Part shown: in pieces, positions 1-5,552 of the stretch
Numbering within the stretch: position 1 is the stretch's first letter
Layout: each line of letters opens with the position of its first letter
DNA from: Synergistaceae bacterium
GTDB taxonomy: Bacteria > Synergistota > Synergistia > Synergistales > Aminobacteriaceae
Length of the DNA stretch: 8,267 nt
Assembly (NCBI GenBank): GCA_017475805.1
Contig: JAFVEW010000227.1
Location: 1-8,267, forward strand
Direction: 5' to 3'
Notes under the pieces: generated by a model
What the model was told of the DNA's origin: nothing
Databases searched by the model: none
What the model saw: only the letters and a program-made list of their open reading frames with translations
Position numbers and translations under genes: made by a program

Positions 1-324
1 GAAGCAGCATACGACGCAGCGAAGTATGTAGTATTCTTTATCGACGAGTCACTCTTAGCAGCCGAAGAAGACGGAATGAATCAGGCGACGCTCCTTAACG
101 ACAAAGGCGAAGCAATCACCGAAGGCACATCGACTTATGTCGGTGCAGGAAGCCTTGAGGCAGGCCATACGTACACCATGTATGTCGCCGAGAAAGACAC
201 CGGAACTGAACCCACCAATGAAGGCGGAAGCAGCGGCGGCGGTTGCGAAGTCGGCTTGGGCCTCTGGTCATTAGCCGCGTTAGTGGCCCTCACCAAACTT
301 AGCGGACGACGTTACGTTAAATAA
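1..324 (+). CDS. Surface/secreted protein with Synergist-CTERM sorting signal (3' end only)
   Basis: The reading frame is open from the first base of the window and stops at TAA 322-324, so this is the last 107 codons of a gene that begins upstream. The ATG at 76 is internal, because in-frame sequence continues before it. The visible part has a short polar region (residues 1-70) ending in a beta-rich stretch with GHTYTMYVAEKD, which could be the end of an Ig-like or repeat domain. A Gly/Ser linker with GGSSGGGC follows, then about 17 hydrophobic residues and a basic end (SGRRYVK). This order matches the Synergist-CTERM sorting signal. In such families the tail is thought to hold the protein in the membrane until a sorting protease acts, and the invariant Cys may be modified; that is inferred from family knowledge. 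The passenger function cannot be judged. G+C is higher than in the next gene (59 of the first 120 bases against 22 of 60 at 421-480). Confidence 0.85.
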   Translation, partial: EAAYDAAKYVVFFIDESLLAAEEDGMNQATLLNDKGEAITEGTSTYVGAGSLEAGHTYTMYVAEKDTGTEPTNEGGSSGGGCEVGLGLWSLAALVALTKLSGRRYVK

Positions 325-336
325 CGGCGTTATTTA
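318..336 (+). other. Small AT-rich hairpin overlapping the stop codon
   Basis: TAAATAAC (318-325) is the exact reverse complement of GTTATTTA (329-336), with a GGC loop. The left arm contains the TAA stop of the surface protein gene. No T-tract follows, so it is unlikely to be the main terminator. It may protect the 3' end or simply be chance in AT-rich DNA. Confidence 0.4.
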
Positions 337-365
337 TAAAACAAAACCAACCTAATGAAGAACTA

Positions 366-395
366 CCTGTCTCGCGGCATGAGGCAGGGAGTTTT
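366..395 (+). terminator. Intrinsic terminator of the surface protein gene
   Basis: CCTGTCTC (366-373) pairs with GAGGCAGG (381-388), giving eight pairs including one G-U around a 7-nt loop, followed by GAGTTTTCTATT. A GC-rich stem with a short T run 42 bp after the stop fits a Rho-independent terminator. Its right arm lies where the -35 region of the cobD promoter would be. Confidence 0.65.
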
Positions 396-406
396 CTATT
401 GCGCGA

Positions 407-412
407 TATAAT
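407..412 (+). promoter_or_regulatory. -10 box of cobD (probable leaderless or near-leaderless start)
   Basis: A perfect TATAAT ends 9 nt before the cobD ATG at 422. Initiation 6-7 nt after the box would place the mRNA 5' end two or three bases from the start codon. No Shine-Dalgarno sequence lies in the 10-20 nt before the ATG, in contrast to three other genes in this window. No recognisable -35 hexamer is present. Confidence 0.5.
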
Positions 413-421
413 ATCATCATT

Positions 422-1495
422 ATGAAAAATTTTCCAATACACGGGGCAAATCCCGAAAATTTATATCGCGCTTTTGGCATTGACATTCCTGAAAAAATAT
501 TTGACTTCAGCACGAATACTAATATTTTTTCAGATAGTTTAACGGACAAAATTTTTAATTTAGACGTAAAAAATTTAGTTTCAAGTTACCCTGATCCGAC
601 GTGTAAAAAGCTCCGCGAATTTATCGCCGAACGGGAAAAAATCTCGCCTGAAAGAATTTTATTCACGAACGGGACGAACGAAGCTATTTTTTTGCTCGCT
701 AATTTACTTCGCAGCAGGAGTTCTGTAATTTTCCAGCCTTGTTACTCGGAATACGTGCGTGCTTTTATAAAAGCCGAGAATGTTTTTATAGGTGAAGGCA
801 GCACCATTACTCCTCGATATCCTGCCAAGACTTTTAATATAAATGTTGATACAACTGAAGTTGTTTCTAATGTCTTCATAACGGCGAATCCAAACAACCC
901 TATAGGATATTTTATGGATAACTTGAGCGGATTAATAAAAAAATATCCCGGAGTTATTTTCGTAGTCGACGAGGCTTATATTGATTTTTTAATCGGCGGC
1001 GAGCCTGAAAGACTTTGCGACTTTGAAAACGTGATTTTGCTGCGTTCGCTCACGAAATTTTATCATTTAAGCGGCGCAAGGATCGGCTATGTAATCGCGA
1101 ATGAATATATTATTAACGCCCTGAAAAATTTTCAGCCTGCATGGAGCGTTAACGCCGTAGCTCAAGAGTTAGCTTTAAGATTCTTGAATGACAAAGATTT
1201 TTATGAAAACTCGAGGAATTTTTATAAAGAAAACACGCCCGTTTTCATGGATAAATTAAAAGATTCGGGCTTTCAAGTCATTGATTCTGACGTACATTTT
1301 TTCCTGATAAAAGTCGAAAAAGACGAAGAAATCATGAAACTTTTATTAGAATCCGGGATCGTAGTACGGCATACCCGAAATTTTTTGGGACTTAAGGAAA
1401 AATATATTCGCGTCGCGACTAAAAGGCCGGAAGAAAATGAATTTTTTATCGAGACATTAACGAATATAAGAAATTCACATTTAGATTATTTTTAA
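422..1495 (+). CDS. cobD: L-threonine-phosphate decarboxylase CobD (PLP enzyme, cobalamin synthesis)
   Basis: CobD converts L-threonine O-3-phosphate to (R)-1-amino-2-propanol O-2-phosphate, the linker joining the corrin ring to the lower ligand of B12. The 357-residue protein is a fold-type I aminotransferase relative of normal CobD length. It opens with the CobD-type HGAN motif (residues 7-10) and DFSTNTN (28-34), and has YPDP at 56-59. Also visible are ANPNNP (155-160), the PLP-nitrogen Asp in VVDEAY (D183), the Schiff-base lysine K212 in SLTKFYHLSGARIGY with R220, and the carboxylate-binding R330 in YIRVATK. HisC (histidinol-phosphate aminotransferase) shares the fold. The HGxN start, the SLTKFYxLxGxRxGY form and the adjacent cobQ-like gene favour CobD. 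The 3' end overlaps the convergent cobQ-like gene by 50 bp. No cobalamin riboswitch is visible upstream, and the gene appears to be translated without a Shine-Dalgarno site. Confidence 0.85.
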   Translation: MKNFPIHGANPENLYRAFGIDIPEKIFDFSTNTNIFSDSLTDKIFNLDVKNLVSSYPDPTCKKLREFIAEREKISPERILFTNGTNEAIFLLANLLRSRSSVIFQPCYSEYVRAFIKAENVFIGEGSTITPRYPAKTFNINVDTTEVVSNVFITANPNNPIGYFMDNLSGLIKKYPGVIFVVDEAYIDFLIGGEPERLCDFENVILLRSLTKFYHLSGARIGYVIANEYIINALKNFQPAWSVNAVAQELALRFLNDKDFYENSRNFYKENTPVFMDKLKDSGFQVIDSDVHFFLIKVEKDEEIMKLLLESGIVVRHTRNFLGLKEKYIRVATKRPEENEFFIETLTNIRNSHLDYF

Positions 1496-2285
1496 TTAAG
1501 TCGGCTATTGCGTCAAAGGATTCGTCGCCCGTGATGAGAGCTTCGGATTTTAGATTTTTAATAGCAGCTTCACTCAAAGAGTCTTCGGCGTCAAGCAGAA
1601 TATTTTTAGCGAACGGCAAAACGCCGACGACTTTAACGCCCGTGTAATTTTCCGTCCATTCGACAGCGGGCTTAAATAAATCAATCTCGCCGCGAAATTT
1701 GTTGAAAATTATTCCTTTAACTCTTTCACAGTCTTGGCCTAATAGCTCTAAAGTTCCAACGACTGAAGCAAGCGCGCCGCCCCTGTCAACGTCAGCGACT
1801 AAAATCACCGACACGTCAGCTTCGCGTGCTATTCTCATGTTGACGATTTCGTGAGCGTTCAGATTAATTTCAGCTGGACTCCCTGCGCCTTCAATGATGA
1901 TTGCCTCAAAATTTTTTTCGATGTAACGCAAGGCTTCTTTGACGGCTTCAATGCCTTCGTGCTGAGTGAAATCGCCGAAATATTTTCCTGAATGATTAAA
2001 GATTTTCCCGTTTAATATGATGTCCGAAGACTTTTCGTGTTTAGGCTTTAATAAAATCGGATTCATAAAGACTTCAGGCTCGAGTCCTGCTGCCTTTGCC
2101 TGCAGAGCTTGAGCTAAACTCATTTCGAGTCCGTCGTGAGTTTTATAAGAAATATTCGACATGTTCTGCGACTTAAACGGACAAATTCTAAGATTAAAAT
2201 CGCGTTTGAAGAGCCTGCACAGCACCGTAACTAAAAAACTTTTGCCTGAGTCGCTTGATGTTCCTTGAATCATTATGCCTTTCAT
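1446..2285 (-). CDS. cobQ: CobQ-type cobyric acid synthase lacking the glutaminase domain
   Basis: CobQ/CbiP amidates four side chains of adenosylcobyrinic acid a,c-diamide using ATP and glutamine. This 279-residue protein has the complete N-terminal synthetase domain: P-loop QGTSSDSGKS (7-16), the CobQ signature CPFKSQNM (35-42), AQALQAKAAGLEP (58-70), MNPILLKP (74-81), IEGAGSPAEINL (131-142), VADVDRGG (163-170), NKFRGE (195-200) and the domain end VLPF...DAEDSLS (222-238). Typical CobQ proteins have about 480-510 residues, with a class I glutamine amidotransferase domain after this point. Here none of its hallmarks (GxCGG with catalytic Cys, HGxF) is present. Instead SFDAIADLIKNNLNVNFLYSLM (256-277) resembles the extreme C-terminal tail of full-length CobQ. 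The middle therefore looks deleted in frame, rather than the end cut off. No frame shows inactivating damage. The ATG lies 4 bp after the lysR stop with no clear Shine-Dalgarno site, so translation is probably coupled. The identity of the synthetase domain is firm; whether it is active is open. Confidence 0.85.
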   Translation of the reverse strand: MKGIMIQGTSSDSGKSFLVTVLCRLFKRDFNLRICPFKSQNMSNISYKTHDGLEMSLAQALQAKAAGLEPEVFMNPILLKPKHEKSSDIILNGKIFNHSGKYFGDFTQHEGIEAVKEALRYIEKNFEAIIIEGAGSPAEINLNAHEIVNMRIAREADVSVILVADVDRGGALASVVGTLELLGQDCERVKGIIFNKFRGEIDLFKPAVEWTENYTGVKVVGVLPFAKNILLDAEDSLSEAAIKNLKSEALITGDESFDAIADLIKNNLNVNFLYSLMSR

Positions 2286-2289
2286 GATT

Positions 2290-3153
2290 TTAAGAGTTTA
2301 ACACATATTCAAGAAATTTTTTCGCGGCCTTTGAGAACATTGCATCCTTTCGCCATGCAAAAGTTAAACGGGCGCGGAGTTCCGGTTTAAGCGGCAAAAA
2401 TTTTAGTTCGTCTTCTTTAATGATATTTTCGATCGTCAGGACAGCTCCAAGACCATCGCGAGCCATTACGGAGGCGTTGTAGACTAAATTATGAAATCCG
2501 ATGATATTTAATTTCTCTTGAGGATAGCCGAGCCAGCCTTCAAATTCATTTTCTTTGATTGCCTGATACGATGTCAGCAAAGGAATTTTTAATAAATCTT
2601 CGGGCGTTATAAATTCTTTTTCTGCAAGCGGCGAGTCTTTTTGTATTATTACGCCCCATCTGTCGGAGTCGGGAAGCGTTATGTAATTATATTTTTCGAT
2701 TTTATTTTTCCCTACGAACACAGCAAAATCTAAAAGTCCCCGATCAAGTTTTTCGATAACTCCCTCGCTGTCCGCGCTTATCATTCTATAATTAATTTTA
2801 GGATATTGAGTGATGAGTTTTTTCAAAATTTTCCCGACGAATCTAATTCCTACGGTCTCGCCGGCACCGATATAAATTACGCCGCTGATATTCTCGCTGT
2901 TGCCTTGAATATCGGCCTTAGTTTTTTCTTCGAGGTCTAAAAATTCCTGAGCCCGTTCTTTTAACAATTTGCCTTCTTCAGTGAGCTTAATTTTATAATT
3001 TGTCCGAGTGTAAAGTTTTTTACCGAGTTCTTCTTCAAGCTGATGAAGCTGCCGCGTCAGAGTCGGCTGTGTTATATAAAGACGTTCAGCAGCTCTCGTT
3101 AAATTTTCGTCCTTAGCGATTTCTAAAAAATATTTTAAGACTCTAAGTTCCAT
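2290..3153 (-). CDS. LysR-type transcriptional regulator
   Basis: A 287-residue LysR-family protein of standard length. The N-terminal winged helix-turn-helix (1-60) has the family pattern AAERLYITQPTLTRQLHQLE (21-40) followed by ELGKKLYTR. A linker helix (about 62-88) leads to a periplasmic-binding-protein-like effector domain (about 90-287) with GVIYIGAGET and the mid-domain LDFAVFVG. Such proteins bind as tetramers to dyads between themselves and a divergent target gene, repress themselves, and activate the target when an effector binds. Here the divergent gene at 3299 encodes an exported alpha/beta hydrolase, the likeliest target. The cobQ-like gene starts 4 bp after this stop, so the two probably share a transcript. 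The start is supported by AAAGGAGG 11 nt upstream (3165-3172). The effector cannot be predicted from sequence. Confidence 0.9.
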   Translation of the reverse strand: MELRVLKYFLEIAKDENLTRAAERLYITQPTLTRQLHQLEEELGKKLYTRTNYKIKLTEEGKLLKERAQEFLDLEEKTKADIQGNSENISGVIYIGAGETVGIRFVGKILKKLITQYPKINYRMISADSEGVIEKLDRGLLDFAVFVGKNKIEKYNYITLPDSDRWGVIIQKDSPLAEKEFITPEDLLKIPLLTSYQAIKENEFEGWLGYPQEKLNIIGFHNLVYNASVMARDGLGAVLTIENIIKEDELKFLPLKPELRARLTFAWRKDAMFSKAAKKFLEYVLNS

Positions 3154-3164
3154 TTTTGATTTCG

Positions 3165-3172
3165 CCTCCTTT
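3165..3172 (-). promoter_or_regulatory. Strong ribosome binding site of lysR
   Basis: On the minus strand AAAGGAGG lies 11 nt before the ATG at 3153. It fixes the LysR start and shows that this organism uses canonical Shine-Dalgarno sites for some genes. Confidence 0.8.
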
Positions 3173-3209
3173 AAGATGAGAAATAAAAAAATTTTATATT
3201 TAGAAATGA

Positions 3210-3238
3210 ATTATAAGCATTAGATATTTCTACGTCCA
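3210..3238 (-). promoter_or_regulatory. Probable lysR promoter
   Basis: On the minus strand TGGACG (3238-3233, four of six consensus -35 bases) is followed after 17 nt by a perfect TATAAT (3215-3210). It lies inside the inverted repeats of the intergenic region, so LysR bound there would block its own promoter, as is usual for the family. Confidence 0.5.
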
Positions 3239-3243
3239 GATTT

Positions 3244-3249
3244 TATAAT
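3244..3249 (+). promoter_or_regulatory. -10 box of the alpha/beta hydrolase gene
   Basis: A perfect TATAAT 49 nt before the hydrolase ATG. The bases 16-18 nt upstream show no acceptable -35 hexamer, which is typical of promoters that need an activator such as a LysR protein. Confidence 0.5.
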
Positions 3250-3298
3250 TCGCCTAAATAAAAAAATAAAAAATTTCATCGCAAAGGAGAAAATTCTA

Positions 3299-4318
3299 AT
3301 GACAAAAATTTTATTAGCATCTTTAATGCTAGCTTGCATAGCTTCATCGGCGTTTGCTCTTGAGAATGATACAAGAGTTTTTAAGATTTATGATGATATA
3401 AAGGTCGAGAAAGCTCATTTTCATAACCGTTTCGGAATTGACTTAACGGGAGATTTATACATGCCTAAAGATTTTGACACGGCGAAAAAATACGCTGCAA
3501 TAGCTGTCGCTGGGCCTTTCGGAGCAGTGAAAGAACAGGTCTCAGGGCTTTACGCTCAAGAAATGGCGAAGGCTGGCTTTGTTGCTCTTGCGTTCGATCC
3601 TTCATTCACGGGCGAGAGCGGCGGTGCTGTACGTTTTGCGGCTTCACCTGAAATTAACACCGAAGATTTTTCTGCGGCTGTAGATTTTCTTGCGACCCGT
3701 GATTTCGTTGACGCTGAAAAAATCGGAATAATTGGAGTCTGCGGCTGGGGCGGAATAGGACTTAACGCTACTGCGGCTGACACTCGAATCAAAGCAACAG
3801 TAGCTTCAACGATGTATGATATGTCAAGAGTAAGCGCGAAAGGATATTTTGACGCCGACGACAACGAAGAAAAACGTTACGAAACTAAAAAGGCTATCAA
3901 CGCTCAAAGAACAGAAGATTATAAAAATGGAACTTATGCACGCGCCGGAGGAGTTGTCGATCCGCTGCCTGAAGACGCTCCGCAATTTGTGAAAGATTAT
4001 TACGCTTACTATAAAACGCCGCGAGGCTATCACAAAAATTCCGTAAACTCTAATGAGGGCTGGACATTGTCATCAATGATAGCGATGTTTAATATGCCAA
4101 TGCTTACGTTCGTTGAAGAGATTAAATCGCCGGTTTTAATCGTTCACGGCGAAAAAGCTCATTCAAGATACATGGGCGAGGACGCTTTCAAGCGTCTTAA
4201 AGGCGACAACAAAGAGCTTGTGATTGTTCCGGGGGCGTCGCATATAGATTTATACGACAATATGGAGAAAATCCCGTTTGAAAAAATAATTTCTTTCTTT
4301 AACGAAAACTTGAAATAA
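3299..4318 (+). CDS. Exported alpha/beta hydrolase, dienelactone-hydrolase-like (Cys nucleophile)
   Basis: A 339-residue alpha/beta hydrolase. A signal peptide is clear: basic start MTK, hydrophobic core LLASLMLACIASS, and AFA before a likely cut after residue 20, so it should act outside the cytoplasm. The oxyanion region is near AVAGPFGAVKEQ (69-80). The nucleophile elbow reads GVCGWGG (146-152), with Cys148 in place of the usual Ser, as in dienelactone hydrolases. A roughly 100-residue insertion (about 173-275) probably forms a lid. The catalytic His is H315 in GASH. The expected Asp after strand 7 is not obvious in VHGEKAHSRYMGED (282-295); E285 or D295 could serve. Related proteins of gut bacteria are annotated only as alpha/beta hydrolases, so the substrate (an ester, lactone or thioester) is unknown. 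The start is supported by AAAGGAGA 8 nt upstream. It is divergent from, and probably controlled by, lysR. Confidence 0.8.
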   Translation: MTKILLASLMLACIASSAFALENDTRVFKIYDDIKVEKAHFHNRFGIDLTGDLYMPKDFDTAKKYAAIAVAGPFGAVKEQVSGLYAQEMAKAGFVALAFDPSFTGESGGAVRFAASPEINTEDFSAAVDFLATRDFVDAEKIGIIGVCGWGGIGLNATAADTRIKATVASTMYDMSRVSAKGYFDADDNEEKRYETKKAINAQRTEDYKNGTYARAGGVVDPLPEDAPQFVKDYYAYYKTPRGYHKNSVNSNEGWTLSSMIAMFNMPMLTFVEEIKSPVLIVHGEKAHSRYMGEDAFKRLKGDNKELVIVPGASHIDLYDNMEKIPFEKIISFFNENLK

Positions 4319-4346
4319 AAAATAAAAAAATTTTTTCTGCAAAATT

Positions 4347-4372
4347 CTCCCTCGATAAGGGGGAGTTTTTTT
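4347..4372 (+). terminator. Intrinsic terminator after the hydrolase, possibly bidirectional
   Basis: CTCCCTC (4347-4353) pairs with GGGGGAG (4359-4365), seven pairs including one G-U, around the loop GATAA, followed by seven T. It sits 28 bp past the hydrolase stop and 6 bp from the convergent dprA stop. On the minus strand the hairpin is followed by AATTTT, so it may also end dprA transcripts, less efficiently. Confidence 0.85.
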
Positions 4373-4378
4373 ATAAGC

Positions 4379-5503
4379 TCAAGCTGTCGTCGAGTATCTT
4401 CCTGCCGAACTCGTGATGAGGCCGTTTGCTTCAAGATTTATTAAAGCCATATTCACGGCCATTGGATCAAGTTTGCTCTCTGACTCTATGTTCTCCAAGA
4501 GTCGCCCGCTTTGACGCTGTAGCAATGAGTAAATGATTTTTTCGTCGTCGCTCAAAACCGGCGCAGAGTGTTCCGTTTTTGCTTCGAGATATTCATTAAA
4601 ATCTAAATTTAACTGTTCGTTTTTGCCTGCAATTTTTTCAATGAAGTAACCAATAGTATCCGTTGCCTTTGCGCCTTCGTTAAAAAGTTCGTTGCTTCCC
4701 CTATTGGCTTCTTCTGAGATTTTTCCGGGAACAGACCAAACGTCGCGCTTTAATTTGAAGGCAGTACGCGCCGTCGGCATTGCGCCGCCGTCTTCAGGTG
4801 ATTGAACAACGACAATATGCGATGCCATTCCGACTATTATTCTGTTGCGGTCAGGAAATCTCCAAGCCTCGCCGCCCGTTCCTAAGGGATATTCTGAGAT
4901 TATTGCTCCTCGCTCTAAAATTCTTGAAAATAAATCTCTATTTTCGGCCGGATATGCTCTATCGATTCCCGTTCCGAAAACTGAAATCGTGATCCCGTCG
5001 GCCTCGAGTGCTCCTCTGTGTCCTGCGCTGTCAATACCTCGTGCGCCGCCGCTGATGACCGTGATATGTCTTTCAGCTAATGCTTTCGCTAATTTTGTAG
5101 CTATAATGCGGGCGTCATCGCTGCATTTTCGAGTCCCCACGACAGCGACCGAAGGCAAAGAAAGGTTAGCATTGCCCCTGACGTAAAGCCCTATCGGCGG
5201 TGAGAATTTAGCAGGCAGCTTTGATAAATCTTTTAACTTTGCCGGATAGTCTAAATCTTTTGAAGTTATGAATCTTGCGTTTATTTTTTCGAGGTTTGAA
5301 AATTCTTTTTCATGCCAGCCTTTTGAAATTAAGTCTGCTAATTTTTCCTGCTTATTTTTCTTTAAGCCTAATTCCTGCCAAAAATTTTCGACTTTGAATA
5401 ATTCGTCAGGTTCATAATTTTCGCAGAGTTTTTCAAAAATTTCGTAAGGAGCTTTTATAGCGTTTAATAAAATTCCTGCGCTTGTAAATTCGTTAGTATC
5501 CAT
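4379..5503 (-). CDS. dprA: DNA processing protein DprA (Smf family)
   Basis: DprA binds incoming single-stranded DNA during natural transformation and loads RecA; it also occurs widely in bacteria not known to be competent. This protein has 374 residues, the usual length. A degenerate SAM/HhH-like N-terminal region (about 5-70) precedes the Rossmann-type DprA core: VAVVGTRKCSDDAR (119-132), VISGGARGIDSAGHRGAL (149-166), SVFGTGIDRAYPAENRDL (174-191), FPDRNRIIVG (216-225) and VPG...NRGSNELFNEGA (258-278). A winged-helix C-terminal domain (about 315-374) ends in ANGLITSSAGRYSTTA. The usual SGSLITA motif reads GGAMPTA here (239-245). The frame is open further upstream, but that part lies antisense to the divergent hydrolase gene, encodes nothing DprA-like and has no ribosome binding site, so MDTNEF at 5503 is the preferred start. 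The gene stands alone, without competence neighbours. Confidence 0.9.
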   Translation of the reverse strand: MDTNEFTSAGILLNAIKAPYEIFEKLCENYEPDELFKVENFWQELGLKKNKQEKLADLISKGWHEKEFSNLEKINARFITSKDLDYPAKLKDLSKLPAKFSPPIGLYVRGNANLSLPSVAVVGTRKCSDDARIIATKLAKALAERHITVISGGARGIDSAGHRGALEADGITISVFGTGIDRAYPAENRDLFSRILERGAIISEYPLGTGGEAWRFPDRNRIIVGMASHIVVVQSPEDGGAMPTARTAFKLKRDVWSVPGKISEEANRGSNELFNEGAKATDTIGYFIEKIAGKNEQLNLDFNEYLEAKTEHSAPVLSDDEKIIYSLLQRQSGRLLENIESESKLDPMAVNMALINLEANGLITSSAGRYSTTA

Positions 5504-5512
5504 AGTGCTTAA

Positions 5513-5520
5513 AGTATAAT
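5513..5520. promoter_or_regulatory. Overlapping divergent -10 boxes for dprA and the MBL-fold gene
   Basis: On the plus strand TATAAT (5515-5520) lies 32 nt before the hydrolase ATG. On the minus strand TATACT (5518-5513) lies 9 nt before the dprA ATG. The two share four base pairs within AGTATAAT. No good -35 is visible for either. Polymerase cannot occupy both at once, so the two genes would compete. The dprA transcript would be leaderless or nearly so. Confidence 0.45.
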
Positions 5521-5536
5521 ACAAGAAAAATTTTTT

Positions 5537-5542
5537 AGGAGG
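5537..5542 (+). promoter_or_regulatory. Ribosome binding site of the MBL-fold hydrolase
   Basis: A perfect AGGAGG 10 nt before the ATG at 5553 fixes the start and thereby the signal peptide. Confidence 0.85.
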
Positions 5543-5552
5543 TTTTAATCTT

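Larger units (their letters stand above)
3197..3260. promoter_or_regulatory. Divergent control region with nested inverted repeats (likely LysR operator)
   Basis: Three nested symmetries are readable. TAGAAAT (3201-3207) mirrors ATTTCTA (3226-3232). GAATTATAA (3208-3216) mirrors TTATAATTC (3243-3251), extended outward by TATTTAG (3197-3203) and CTAAATA (3254-3260). ATA-N9-TAT (3213-3227) fits the loose LysR-box pattern T-N11-A. The region holds both promoters. The short motifs alone are weak in AT-rich DNA; the combination and the position between lysR and its divergent neighbour make an operator plausible. Confidence 0.5.

Noticed and set aside
325..421. Cobalamin riboswitch upstream of cobD
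   Set aside because: The 97-bp gap holds only a terminator and a -10 box; it is too short for a B12 riboswitch and shows no B12-box-like segment.
422..1495. Histidinol-phosphate aminotransferase (hisC) for the first complete gene
   Set aside because: The fold is shared, but the N-terminal HGAN and DFSTNTN motifs, the SLTKFYHLSGARIGY form and the adjacent cobQ-like gene point to CobD.
1446..1600. A frameshift hiding the CobQ glutaminase domain
   Set aside because: The downstream DNA encodes the end of cobD on the other strand. No frame shows glutaminase motifs, and the tail of CobQ is present in frame, so an internal deletion explains it better.
3154..3298. Small gene or RNA in the lysR/hydrolase gap
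   Set aside because: AT-rich with promoters and dyads only; no open frame with a start signal and no stable long RNA fold.
3556..3864. 102-codon open frame on the minus strand inside the hydrolase gene
   Set aside because: It is a mirror of a strongly supported coding sequence, has no ribosome site, and its low-complexity Ser/Ala-rich product resembles nothing.
4319..4346. A/T-run palindrome (AAAAAATTTTTT) as a regulatory site
   Set aside because: Low-complexity A and T runs are frequent in this AT-rich DNA; nothing ties this one to a function beyond lying before the terminator.
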